64,000 nucleotides of DNA, taken from contig NZ_RQXV01000001.1 in NCBI RefSeq assembly GCF_003858655.1, forward strand, positions 496,001 through 560,000, read 5' to 3'. The position numbers and the translations under genes are program-made. The stretch is from Amphritea balenae (GTDB taxonomy: Bacteria; Pseudomonadota; Gammaproteobacteria; Pseudomonadales; Balneatricaceae). The notes beneath the pieces are model-generated. The model saw only the letters and a program-made list of their open reading frames with translations, was not told the DNA's origin and did not search any database. Shown in pieces: positions 26,578 through 35,192 of this stretch. Position 1 is the stretch's first letter; each line of letters opens with the position of its first letter.

Positions 26578-27573
26578 TTAAAGATCCAGAATCAATTCAG
26601 GAGAGATAGCCCGCGAGACACACAACATCATGTAATCGTTATCGGCCCGTTCCTCTTCAGACAAGATCGAATCACGGTGATCAGGCGTACCGGATAACAC
26701 CCCGGTTTCACACGAACCGCAGACCCCATCACCACAGGATGTTGGAATTTTGATACCGGCTTCTCGCAGTACCGTCAGAGCAGACTGCCCTTCAGGTATA
26801 CGGATACGTTGTCCGGTACTGTTAATGACTACATCAAAGGCACCACCTGAGCTATCCACCGGCCCTGCTGCGAAGCGCTCGATATCCAGGCTCCAGCTAT
26901 CGGATTGACCGGCCTGCTCTGCATGCTGTTGCTCAAGCGCATCCAGCAAGGGTTTCGGACCACAGGAATAAACGGACGTCTCAGAATCGCAGCTCGCCAA
27001 CAGACCTGGCAGGTCGATATAGCCATCCTCTTTATCACCGTTCAGGGTGATACGAGACTGATCATATGACGCCAGTTTATCCAGACATGACATCCGGCTG
27101 CGTTCACGGGAAAGGTATACCAGACGCCAGTCCAGTCCGTCGGCTTCAGCCTGCTGGATCATAGGCAGCATAGGCGTAATACCTATTCCACCAGCAATGA
27201 ACAGGCATTTTTTACGGGGTTTAAACGGAAAATGATTACGCGGTTGTGACACCTTCAGAGTATCACCCGCTTGCAGCTGATTATGAATAAACAGTGAACC
27301 ACCACGGCCACCCTCTTCGCGTAAGACTGCCACCTGCCACTGACTGCAATCACGATTATCGCTACACAGAGAATACTGACGCAGCATGACATTTTCAGTA
27401 TCAATTTTGCCAGCAGCATCGGTACAGGTTTCCAGTGTCAGCTCTATATGAGCACCCGGATCCCAGGCTGGCAAAAGTTCATCCTCAAGGGACACCAATG
27501 TTAGTCCGACAACATCTTCTGTCAGCTGCTCTTTGGCAGCTATCTTAACCACAATCTGATCATTCTTAGCCAT
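26578..27573 (-). CDS. PDR/VanB family oxidoreductase, Rieske oxygenase reductase component
   Basis: A 331-residue flavin reductase-ferredoxin fusion. The N-terminal flavin-binding barrel has RQYSLCSD, which is RxYS-like. The NAD-binding domain starts at LFIAGGIGITPMLPMI (about 125-140) and contains SVYSCGPKPLLDAL. The C-terminal plant-type [2Fe-2S] ferredoxin domain has CGDGVCGSCETG and a later cysteine in MMLCVSRA. This layout (flavin, NAD, 2Fe-2S at the end) is that of VanB/PobB-type reductases that pass NADH electrons to a Rieske terminal oxygenase. The partner is the oxygenase gene immediately upstream (gap 140 bp). The assignment is strong. Confidence 0.93.
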   Translation of the reverse strand: MAKNDQIVVKIAAKEQLTEDVVGLTLVSLEDELLPAWDPGAHIELTLETCTDAAGKIDTENVMLRQYSLCSDNRDCSQWQVAVLREEGGRGGSLFIHNQLQAGDTLKVSQPRNHFPFKPRKKCLFIAGGIGITPMLPMIQQAEADGLDWRLVYLSRERSRMSCLDKLASYDQSRITLNGDKEDGYIDLPGLLASCDSETSVYSCGPKPLLDALEQQHAEQAGQSDSWSLDIERFAAGPVDSSGGAFDVVINSTGQRIRIPEGQSALTVLREAGIKIPTSCGDGVCGSCETGVLSGTPDHRDSILSEEERADNDYMMLCVSRAISPELILDL

Positions 27574-27713
27574 GAGATCACCCTATTCACGCTTCGTTCT
27601 GCAGGTCTGCCTGCGATCGAAACCTGCCTCAAAGCTGAGCGGATCCGGTTGGCATAGAACAACCGGATCGCCCATCTTTCTTATTATTATCAGAGCGGGA
27701 CTATCCGCTCCGC

Positions 27714-28907
27714 TTATTCAGCATCGGCACGTTTCTCTTCAGCCCGATACATGTCGATCAACCAGTTCTGCAGGCGCTGGATAACCAGCTCTTCAGAAGT
27801 CAGGCGACCACGGGTAGCATGTTTAGAGTGCATCCCTTTCTGCATCGCCTTCCAGGCGAATAGATCCTCTTCCATGACCTGCCACAGATCATCATGTTCC
27901 TGCTGGAAGTTTTTCTGATAGGTATCCAGCTTCAGGGTCGATTCAGGGTACATCCAGGATACGCCATACCAGGATTCAGTCGGGCCTTTAGGCAACCAGA
28001 TGAAGTACTTCACCTTGTCTGGCATCGCCACCATAAACATATTTGGCGCCACGGTGATGTAAGACAGCTGCTCACGTTCCTGATCGGTCAGACCGGTCAT
28101 CGGCGGTTGCAGAATTGAACCGGTATGGGTTGGCGCAGCATCTTTATGCGGGCTAATCAGGTTGTATGCGACCAGTCCTTTATCGACATCATTGAATTTA
28201 ACGGTCTCATCGACATTGCACTGAGGTAGCGGAAACATCTCTCCCCATGAACCACCATGCAGGTAAGAGCAGTGGTAGCATTCGTCGTTAAAGATCTTCC
28301 AGTTCCAGTCAAACGCTTCCATTTTCAGAGGTTCAGAAGAGCGCAGTTCGGATATTTTATAGTTAGCTAACTGCTCACCCAGGTTGGCAAGGCGATCACT
28401 CAGTGGTGGCAGGTTTTCATCGTAGGTAATAAAGATAAAACCTTCCCAGATCTCAGTACGGATCTTCGGCAGGCATACATCTTTAATATTAAAATCTTCT
28501 TCGTTCTTATCGGTCAGGCCAGGTGCAGATGTCAGCTCGCCGCTGGTGCTGTAAACCCAGGCATGTAATGGACAACGTAAACGACGGGTATTACCCCGAC
28601 CTTCAACGATCAGCATACCGCGGTGCTGACAAACATTGGATACAACATTGACCGAGCCACTACGGTCACGAATAATGATCAATGGGTCGTCACCAACATC
28701 TATAGTGTAATAATCGCCCGCCTTAGGGATTTCATTCGCACGGCCAACACAAAACCATTCATGGCCCCATACAGCGTTTAATTCGAAATTATAAAAATCT
28801 TCACCCGTAAAACATTCTGGCGGCAGTGAATAAACAGGACCGCCGTCACTATAACTAGAATCAAATTCAGAAATAGGAATTGGACTTTTTATTGTTTTTT
28901 TAGTCAT
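27714..28907 (-). CDS. Rieske non-haem iron oxygenase, large (alpha) subunit
   Basis: A 397-residue ring-hydroxylating oxygenase alpha-subunit-like protein. The Rieske [2Fe-2S] ligands are in CQHRGM and CPLHAWVY (about 92-115). The mononuclear iron site reads NDECYHCSYLHGG near residue 210, with the H-x4-H pair, and the aspartate ligand is probably in EEDLFAWKAMQKG near 350. No beta subunit is encoded nearby, so it probably acts as an alpha-only oligomer. The general style recalls GbcA/CntA/choline-monooxygenase-like enzymes acting on small substrates rather than on large aromatics. It is the first gene of the probable operon that runs to the LysR gene at 21.5 kb. Confidence 0.92.
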   Translation of the reverse strand: MTKKTIKSPIPISEFDSSYSDGGPVYSLPPECFTGEDFYNFELNAVWGHEWFCVGRANEIPKAGDYYTIDVGDDPLIIIRDRSGSVNVVSNVCQHRGMLIVEGRGNTRRLRCPLHAWVYSTSGELTSAPGLTDKNEEDFNIKDVCLPKIRTEIWEGFIFITYDENLPPLSDRLANLGEQLANYKISELRSSEPLKMEAFDWNWKIFNDECYHCSYLHGGSWGEMFPLPQCNVDETVKFNDVDKGLVAYNLISPHKDAAPTHTGSILQPPMTGLTDQEREQLSYITVAPNMFMVAMPDKVKYFIWLPKGPTESWYGVSWMYPESTLKLDTYQKNFQQEHDDLWQVMEEDLFAWKAMQKGMHSKHATRGRLTSEELVIQRLQNWLIDMYRAEEKRADAE

Positions 28908-29239
28908 CTCACCAAGACTCCCGTCGTACTGGTTAATACATTAATTTAATTTAAAATAATATTAATCAGCGCTTAGCTATATAAATAAAACTTTAAACCT
29001 TCAGGTCAAATAGTCTCAAAAAAAACCATCCTGAAGAACAAAGCATATTTCAAAGATCTATGAATCAAACTCAATGAACCGCTCAACTCAGGACAATTAT
29101 TGAATTTCTCTCACACAATTGAAGATACACAGCAATCACGTAGCTTTAAAGCAAGTAAAATTCAATGATGCGTGAGTACAGCTAAAGGTAAAAAACAGGT
29201 TACATCTTGTAAAATTCTCATCATTAATAATCAATAAAA
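28908..29239. promoter_or_regulatory. Divergent intergenic region between Rieske operon and gloA
   Basis: A 332-bp AT-rich gap between the divergent oxygenase and glyoxalase genes, expected to hold both promoters. AT-rich runs are present (AATTTAAAATAATATTAATC near 28940), but I could not assign boxes or operators. Confidence 0.4.
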
Positions 29240-29671
29240 ATGAGTAGAAAACCGATGCCAAACAAAATAAATTTCCGTCTGGACCACACAATGATAAGAG
29301 TGGAAGATCTTGATAAATCACTAGACTTTTACGTTCGTATAATGGGCATGAAAATATTACGTAAAAATGAATATCCAGAGGGTAGATTTACTAATGTTTT
29401 CATTGGCTACGGCCCAGAAAACCAAACAACAACCATTGAACTAACAAATAACTGGGACACTAAAACCACTTACGAAAAAGGCGAAGGTTATGGTCACCTG
29501 GCATTTAATGTAGATGATGTTTCTGCTGCAATGGACTATCTGGAAAGCGAGGGTGTAAAAATAAAAAGCCCTGCAAAACCGATGAATCACGGCACCCGCA
29601 TGCTGGGCTTCGTGTTTGACCCCGATGGTTACATTATTGAACTGAACGAACCGCTCAATCAAAGCTCTTAA
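29240..29671 (+). CDS. gloA: Lactoylglutathione lyase (glyoxalase I)
   Basis: A 143-residue metal-dependent glyoxalase I that converts the methylglyoxal-glutathione hemithioacetal to S-lactoylglutathione. Family motifs are LDHTMIRVEDLDKSLDFYVR with the first metal histidine, MGMKILRKNEYPEGRFTNVF, a glutamate in TTIELTNNW, GYGHLAFNVDDV with the second histidine, and DPDGYIIELNEPL with the last glutamate. Length is close to E. coli GloA (135). A second ATG five codons in is an alternative start. It is a single gene with its own terminator, divergent from the Rieske operon, and need not be functionally linked to it. Confidence 0.93.
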   Translation: MSRKPMPNKINFRLDHTMIRVEDLDKSLDFYVRIMGMKILRKNEYPEGRFTNVFIGYGPENQTTTIELTNNWDTKTTYEKGEGYGHLAFNVDDVSAAMDYLESEGVKIKSPAKPMNHGTRMLGFVFDPDGYIIELNEPLNQSS

Positions 29672-29691
29672 AAAAGCAAAACCAGACACAG

Positions 29692-29717
29692 AAAAGCCGG
29701 CAATTGCCGGCTTTTTT
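29692..29717 (+). terminator. Rho-independent terminator after gloA
   Basis: An AAAAGCCGGCAA / TTGCCGGCTTTTTTT hairpin, about 22 bp beyond the stop codon. Confidence 0.85.
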
Positions 29718-29749
29718 TGATCGTTTGGTCATTTATGCCCAACTATTAT

Positions 29750-29824
29750 TCACCACCGAGATCACAGAGGACACCGAGGTGTTATTGAATTTTACTCTGT
29801 GTTCTCTGCGACCTCAGTGGTAAA
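29750..29824. repeat. Interspersed palindromic repeat, copy 1
   Basis: The left arm begins CACCACCGAGATCACAGAGG and the right arm ends CTCTGCGACCTCAGTGGT. The arms pair over about 27 bp with few mismatches around a loop of about 19 nt. A diverged relative lies at 48359-48508. It sits between gloA and the universal stress protein gene and contains no ORF. Its form fits a bacterial interspersed mosaic/palindromic element. Confidence 0.65.
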
Positions 29825-29855
29825 CCAAAAACGCAGTTATGTTGTGATCAGACCG

Positions 29856-30362
29856 CTACTGGTTAAAATCTTTACCCGTTGGCACCACCAACACCGGCAC
29901 CTTTGCCCGCTTAATCACTTGTTGAGTCGTGTAACTCTGACTATGCAGACCCAGTTTATTTTCAGTACCCATCACAATCAGATCAACCTGTTCCTGCTTC
30001 GCCGTTGCCAGAATTGCCTCATCGTGATTTCCTTCAACTACCTTCGGCACAACATTCACTTGTACCGGCTGATCCAGTGAATTCAGTTCCTCATCGAAGA
30101 ACAGTTTTACCCGTTCTTCCATCTGCCCAATGACTTTTGCAACTCCTTCATCATGCACTTTTTTCACCAGATCTTTAGGCAGGTACTGACGAATCAGAGC
30201 CTCACCCAACTCACCCACCGGATTCACTACATGTAACATCACTAGCTCTGCCTGGTTTTGCTGCGCCAATTGAATCGCATGACGATAAACCGAACGGGTA
30301 TACGGGCCCAATGAAGTGGTATAGAGAATCCTGTTTATTTGCGGCAAACTCATAGTCATCAT
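29856..30362 (-). CDS. Universal stress protein (UspA family) of the TRAP operon
   Basis: A 168-residue UspA-domain protein. The nucleotide-binding signature is at the C terminus: VDLIVMGTENKLGLHSQS, then AKVPVLVVPTGK. The N terminus has RILYTTSLGPYTRSVYRHAI. It starts only a few bases after the TRAP large-permease stop codon. A third in-frame ATG (30353) is better spaced from TAAGGA and may be the true start. UspA proteins next to TRAP transporters have a precedent in TeaD of the ectoine transporter TeaABC of Halomonas, which modulates uptake. A similar role here is likely by context. Confidence 0.88.
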   Translation of the reverse strand: MMTMSLPQINRILYTTSLGPYTRSVYRHAIQLAQQNQAELVMLHVVNPVGELGEALIRQYLPKDLVKKVHDEGVAKVIGQMEERVKLFFDEELNSLDQPVQVNVVPKVVEGNHDEAILATAKQEQVDLIVMGTENKLGLHSQSYTTQQVIKRAKVPVLVVPTGKDFNQ

Positions 30363-30365
30363 TCC

Positions 30366-31670
30366 TTACATCAAATTCGGTAGTAACAACACGACCTGCG
30401 GGAAAAAGCTGACGATAACAACCGCGACACACATCAGCACAAAGAACGGGAATGCCGCTTGTACAACCCTGCCAATTGATTGTCCTGTCAGCCCCTGCAA
30501 TATAAACAAGTTAAAGCCAACCGGAGGCGTCATCTGCGCCAACTCAACCATCAGTACCAGAAATACGCCATACCAGATCGGATCAAACCCGGCCTGCAAA
30601 ATCAGGGGCAGCGTAATTGGCAAACTCATGACGATAATAGAGATACCATCGAGGAAGAATCCCAGCAAAATATAAAACAGTGCCAGTATTCCCAACAATG
30701 CGTAGGGAGAAAGCGCCAGACTTTCGATCATCTTCACCAGCTCAACAGGTATATGCAGATAGCCAATAGCGGTCGATAAGAAAGCCGCTGAAATCAGAAT
30801 CGAGCACACCATGCAGGATGTTTTCACTGCCCCCATCGCCGCCTCAATGACGATATCCCAGGAGAAACTCCCCATGAAGATAACCAACATAAAAGTTGCA
30901 GCCACACCCACCGCCGCCGCTTCAGATGGTGTTGCAATGCCGCTATAGATACCACCCAGTACCAACACAATCAGAGTAACTATAGGAGTCAGGTCTTTCA
31001 GACCACTAAGCAGACGAGTAAAAGTCAGCTTTTCTTCTGAGCGCGGAGCCAGTTCAGGGTTTACGATACAACGCACAATAATATAAGAGGAATACAGGAA
31101 CGCCACCAGCAGGCCCGGCATGATACCCGCAGCAAACAGCTTAGCTATTGATACCTCGGCCAGCACACCGTAGATAATCATAACGATTGATGGTGGAATC
31201 AAAAGCCCCAGACTACCGGCACCGGCCAGTGAGCCAACGGATAATGAGTTGTTATAACTACGCTCTGCCAATGCAGTCGTCGTAATCTTACCCACAGTTG
31301 CAGTCGTGGCAGAGGTAGAACCACTTACCGCGGCAAACAAAGTGCAACCCAGTACATTCGTATGCAGCAAACGACCCGGCATCCACTGTACAAACGGTGA
31401 CAGACCGCGAAACAATCGATCAGAAATATCGGTGCGGAAGATGATCTCTCCCATCCATATAAACAGCGGGATAGCCGATAGCTCCCAGGCACTGGAACTA
31501 CGCCAGATAACGGAGCGGGCAATATATCCAACCCGATCCAGTGGAAAATCAGCGATCAGAGTAAGACTGGTAATTGCCACCAGAAACAGGCCAACAAAGA
31601 CCCACACCCCAAGGCCGAGAAACAGTATGATCAGGGCAAGCATAATGCCCATCGTCATTAAAACATCCAT
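30366..31670 (-). CDS. dctM: TRAP transporter large permease (DctM family)
   Basis: A 434-residue inner-membrane protein from the ATG at 31670, where AGAGAG precedes it; the longer frame to 31778 overlaps the small-permease gene. There are about 12 hydrophobic segments. DctM features include FIWMGEIIFRTDISDRLFRG, AVSGSTSATTATVGKI, LLIPPSIVMIIYG and TPSEAAAVGV. With the small permease and periplasmic binding protein it forms an Na+-driven uptake system for an organic acid or similar solute. Operon order is dctP-dctQ-dctM-usp. The substrate is probably the compound degraded by the adjacent Rieske/amidase operon, by proximity only. Confidence 0.93.
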   Translation of the reverse strand: MDVLMTMGIMLALIILFLGLGVWVFVGLFLVAITSLTLIADFPLDRVGYIARSVIWRSSSAWELSAIPLFIWMGEIIFRTDISDRLFRGLSPFVQWMPGRLLHTNVLGCTLFAAVSGSTSATTATVGKITTTALAERSYNNSLSVGSLAGAGSLGLLIPPSIVMIIYGVLAEVSIAKLFAAGIMPGLLVAFLYSSYIIVRCIVNPELAPRSEEKLTFTRLLSGLKDLTPIVTLIVLVLGGIYSGIATPSEAAAVGVAATFMLVIFMGSFSWDIVIEAAMGAVKTSCMVCSILISAAFLSTAIGYLHIPVELVKMIESLALSPYALLGILALFYILLGFFLDGISIIVMSLPITLPLILQAGFDPIWYGVFLVLMVELAQMTPPVGFNLFILQGLTGQSIGRVVQAAFPFFVLMCVAVVIVSFFPQVVLLLPNLM

Positions 31671-31722
31671 AGCAGACTCTCTTATAATTGTTATCGTTGC
31701 GACAAACAGCTGCGACAATAGG

Positions 31723-32262
31723 TCAGTCTTGCTCACTAAGCAGTGGCTGACCTGATACAACCCGCACAATGTAGGCAAGCATCTGAATAATAAAAATCGC
31801 CAGACCTACCAAAACGAAAGCTTCCGGTATCCACAGAGGTACCGCAGCAATCGTCTCACTGGTTGAACCCCGCTCAATATTTCGCTCCACACTTTTCCAG
31901 AAATACAGGGCGATATACGAGGTCAATACCAATGCAGCACTGACACAGAGAATTTCAATAATTTGACGACCAAGCCGGCTGCGAACCCGGGTCAGCAGCA
32001 TATTTACCCGGATCAGGGTATTGGTTTCAAAGGTATAACCCAGTGCCATGAAAGTCATAGCAGCCACACCGTAGCCAACAAATTCATCCAGAACAAAGGT
32101 TGAAGTACTGAAGAATGCACGCAACACAATCTCCAGAATGACGTGCAGTGTCATACCTGCCATCAGACATACCGCCAGCACAGCCCCTGCCTTGGCAAGT
32201 ATTGAAGCGAAGCGGATAAATAGCGCAGCTAACAACTGCAAAACATTTGAATCGGTATTCAT
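31723..32262 (-). CDS. dctQ: TRAP transporter small permease (DctQ family)
   Basis: A 179-residue protein from the ATG at 32262, with an alternative GTG two codons upstream. Four hydrophobic helices are at about 15-40, 55-80, 95-115 and 140-165. The typical DctQ block LRAFFSTSTFVLDEFVGYG leads into the second helix. It is the small membrane subunit that pairs with DctM. It lies between the binding protein and the large permease on one strand. Confidence 0.9.
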   Translation of the reverse strand: MNTDSNVLQLLAALFIRFASILAKAGAVLAVCLMAGMTLHVILEIVLRAFFSTSTFVLDEFVGYGVAAMTFMALGYTFETNTLIRVNMLLTRVRSRLGRQIIEILCVSAALVLTSYIALYFWKSVERNIERGSTSETIAAVPLWIPEAFVLVGLAIFIIQMLAYIVRVVSGQPLLSEQD

Positions 32263-32360
32263 AGCCACACCCGTGTTAGCTTTTTGTTATTGTTATAACC
32301 AAAGCGAATGACAGGGTATAAATACCCCACACCACTTCGGCAAGCACAGAACAGTTCAGG

Positions 32361-32388
32361 AAAAAACAGACCGGGGGGACCCCGGCCT
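32361..32388 (-). terminator. Intra-operon hairpin between dctP and dctQ
   Basis: On the minus strand a CCGGGG / CCCCGG stem with a 3-nt loop is followed by TCTGTTTTTT. It is located just after the dctP stop codon. It is probably a partial terminator or mRNA stabiliser that keeps the binding protein in excess over the permease. Confidence 0.6.
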
Positions 32389-32412
32389 GCGGAGTTAAAT
32401 CAGAGTACAGGT

Positions 32413-33429
32413 TTAGTTAGAAGCAACCTTCTTAGCTACTGCAGCGTGATACTGTGACAGCAGCTCTTCACCTTTAGGGCCCATTTTCTTAACCCATTCC
32501 TGGATCACAGGCTGAGCAGCAGATTGCAACTCTGAACGGAAGGCCGTCGGCACATCCTCAACTACGGTCAGACCTTTTTCACGGCCAGCCGCATAGGCTT
32601 TTTGCACCACATTGCTGGTGTTGTTCCAGACATGCGTTTCAGTCTCAATTGCAGCAGCGCTAACTGCTTTTTGTAACTCAGGAGACAGACCGTTCCAGGT
32701 ATCAAGATTCATGGTTACCAGATTGATCGTGCTGTCATAGTTCAGTGCAGTAAAGTGACTTACGTAATCATTAAAGCTGCCACTTAAGCCCGCTTCGATT
32801 GAAGTCAGCACACCATCAATACCACCGGTGCTCAACTGCGGTACGATATCTGCCCAGCTCAGCTGAATCGGTGAAGAACCGGCATTACGAAATACCTTAG
32901 TACCGTTAGCATCATATGTACGCATTTTCAGGTTGTTGACTGCGTCGTTATTAGTCAGCGCTTCCTTACCCCACAAACCGCTTGAAGGCCATGGAGATGC
33001 GTATAATAGTTTTTGATTGTACTTAGCCAGTACCCGTTGATACTCAGGCTTAGCTACGTCATATAAAGTTTTAGCCTCTTCGGTATTGGAACTCAGGAAC
33101 GGCAGAGAGGACAACAGGAAGATCGGATCAACACCACCTAATGGTGGAATAAAAGTATTCGCCAGCACCACGGCTCCGTCACCCACCGCATCCAGCTGGT
33201 CTTTAGATTTAAGACCCAGTGCACCACCAAAGTGATGGGCAATTTCAATCTCACCCTTGGATGTCTTATTCAGCATAACGCCAAAATATTTATCACCCTC
33301 ACCCTGAACTGAAGTAGCAGGATATTCGTTAGGCATATCCCAGACCATTGACGCAGCACTGACAGGCAACGCTGAGGCAACGGATAAAACAGCAGAAAGA
33401 CCCAATGTAGTAGTTATTTTTTTAATCAT
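32413..33429 (-). CDS. dctP: TRAP transporter substrate-binding protein (DctP family)
   Basis: A 338-residue periplasmic protein with a clear signal peptide: MIKKITT charged start, hydrophobic core to about residue 22, cleavage probably after VSAA. DctP-like blocks are FGGALGLKSKDQLDAVGDGA, NLKMRTYDANGTKVFRNAG with the conserved arginine that binds a carboxylate, and GGIDGVLTSIEAGLSGSFND. The conserved arginine points to an organic-acid ligand. It is the first gene of the TRAP operon, with 477 bp of gene-free DNA upstream. Confidence 0.93.
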   Translation of the reverse strand: MIKKITTTLGLSAVLSVASALPVSAASMVWDMPNEYPATSVQGEGDKYFGVMLNKTSKGEIEIAHHFGGALGLKSKDQLDAVGDGAVVLANTFIPPLGGVDPIFLLSSLPFLSSNTEEAKTLYDVAKPEYQRVLAKYNQKLLYASPWPSSGLWGKEALTNNDAVNNLKMRTYDANGTKVFRNAGSSPIQLSWADIVPQLSTGGIDGVLTSIEAGLSGSFNDYVSHFTALNYDSTINLVTMNLDTWNGLSPELQKAVSAAAIETETHVWNNTSNVVQKAYAAGREKGLTVVEDVPTAFRSELQSAAQPVIQEWVKKMGPKGEELLSQYHAAVAKKVASN

Positions 33430-33906
33430 TGTCGTATCCCAGGTTGTCGAACTACCCTCACAGCAGTTCAGATATTATTGTTATTGAGACGAACCTTAAG
33501 GTCAGCAAAGCAGCCATAGAACCCTTAGATCTGACCTTCAAAATCCTTCTTCAACAAAGAATTTTCAGGAACCTGCGAGACGGATAATCATTTCACCGTT
33601 TAAGCAGGGTGATATAACCTATCAGCCCGATTCCTTAGATCCAGATCAATAATGTCATAATTTTTCCGCCTGACCATGAAGCGGTCCTCAAGGAACTGTG
33701 AGCAGGGTTCATAACAAATGAATTAAATGCATAGCTCTAATTACAAAGACTTAGAAGAGAGTCTTGATATATATCAAGCCTTTGTTTTTGTTGAAAAAAA
33801 CAGAAAAACAGCAGATTAAAGGAGGGCTAATAACTAAGTAATAGCGACCCTAAACAAAGCGATTAAGGCCACTATAGTATGACGTCAATGAATAAAATTA
33901 ACCTTA
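33430..33906. promoter_or_regulatory. Gene-free region upstream of dctP
   Basis: This 477-bp gap lies between the LysR gene (ending at 33907) and dctP, both read on the minus strand. No ORF, tRNA or clear hairpin was found. It presumably carries the dctP promoter; TTGATATATATCAA, a palindrome at about 33764-33777, could be an operator. Confidence 0.4.
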
Positions 33907-34797
33907 CTATGAGAAAGGTTTGTCACCGGCTTGCTGCAAAATCCAGTCAATAAAGATCTCCATATTGCGTGTCAGCTCTAATTTCTTTGGATACACCAGA
34001 TAATAAGCATAAGTATCGAGGCAGATATCAAACAACTGCACTAACCGGCCCGCTTCCAATTCATGCCTGAGTAATCTTGGACAACCCAACATAATGCCCT
34101 GACCGTTCAGGATCGACTGCACCCGAACATTAGTATCATCAATAATCAGATTGGCTTTACAGCTGACACTACCTGCGCCGGATCTCTCCAGCCAGGCATC
34201 CCAGGCTGAACGGTCTTCATCATGTATCAGTGTAAAACGCTCTAAGTCAGCAGGCTCCTGTGGCCGCCCTTTTTGTTCGATCAGACTGGCACTACAGATG
34301 GGTGTCAGATCACCGGGCAAAAGGAACTTTGATTCCATTTCCGGCCAGTCACCTTTGCCCCAGACAATGCCCAGATCAATATGATCGGTCATAAAGTCCG
34401 GCACTTTAATGGTATGGGTAAGATCGATCTCAATTTTCGGATTCTGTCCCCAGAAGCTGTTCAACCGGGGCGCTAACCAGGCGCTGGAGAAAAAAGGTCG
34501 CAAAGAGATATTCAGGGACTCCCGACCCCGGTTATGCAACGTATCCTGAATCGCCCGGGCAATCTGATCAAAAGGCCCTTCAAGTGAAGCATGCAAATGA
34601 GCGCCTTCTACCGTCAATGTCAGGGTACGATTTTGGCGGATAAACAGCTTAATACCCAGATAATCTTCCAACACACGGATTTGATGGCTCACCGCTGAAG
34701 GAGATACCAGCAGGTCTTCAGAGGCTTTAGTAAAGTTCAGATAATGCCCAGCTACAACAAAGGTTTTTAACGCATTTAACAAAGGCAGATGAAGCAT
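33907..34797 (-). CDS. LysR family regulator B of the TRAP/Rieske locus
   Basis: A 296-residue GcvA-like LysR regulator, paralogous to the one at 21506-22402: same length, same LNFTKA and LLVSPSAVSHQI HTH, and the same ISLRPFFS and ILNGQGIMLGCP blocks. The HTH spans residues 8-68. It lies upstream of the TRAP operon and on the same strand. The natural reading is that one paralogue controls uptake and the other the catabolic operon, or that both respond to the same molecule at different steps. Confidence 0.9.
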   Translation of the reverse strand: MLHLPLLNALKTFVVAGHYLNFTKASEDLLVSPSAVSHQIRVLEDYLGIKLFIRQNRTLTLTVEGAHLHASLEGPFDQIARAIQDTLHNRGRESLNISLRPFFSSAWLAPRLNSFWGQNPKIEIDLTHTIKVPDFMTDHIDLGIVWGKGDWPEMESKFLLPGDLTPICSASLIEQKGRPQEPADLERFTLIHDEDRSAWDAWLERSGAGSVSCKANLIIDDTNVRVQSILNGQGIMLGCPRLLRHELEAGRLVQLFDICLDTYAYYLVYPKKLELTRNMEIFIDWILQQAGDKPFS

Positions 34798-35192
34798 GAT
34801 TTTAATCTCTTTATTGGGCTTCAGAATATAAACGGATTAAAGCAGTAAAATGCCGTCAACGCACCTCAGAAATACCCAAACTGACGCTACCTGCGGTTCT
34901 TTTCATACTTAGATTCCGGGGTGATAACAGTCGGCTTTTTCATAACTATAGATTCAAACCACTGTTTGAATTACACAAAATGGGGAATAAACCTTATAGC
35001 AAAGAGTCGAACCCAACACCTCTGTAGCACGCCCTTTACCTAGGAGGTATATAATCTATCTCTGATATAAAAACTCAGATCTATCTGGCCCGAACTAATG
35101 CAGAGCAGTACAACAGCATGTTCGCCAGAAAGGGGTTCTCAGGATGAGGAAGTCCCCGGATGTTTTCACCGGTCTGGAGTAAAGGATGTAAT
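34798..35192. other. Gene-free region upstream of CHASE-GGDEF gene
   Basis: About 395 bp without a supportable ORF. A CCGGATGTTTTCACCGG hairpin and a GGGG/CCCC-flanked segment (35130-35160) lie in the leader of the downstream gene, but they do not match a c-di-GMP riboswitch as far as I can see. Confidence 0.4.

Noticed and set aside
35100-35192. c-di-GMP riboswitch in the leader of the CHASE-GGDEF gene
   Set aside because: Some GC-rich stems are present, but the conserved GEMM core could not be matched.
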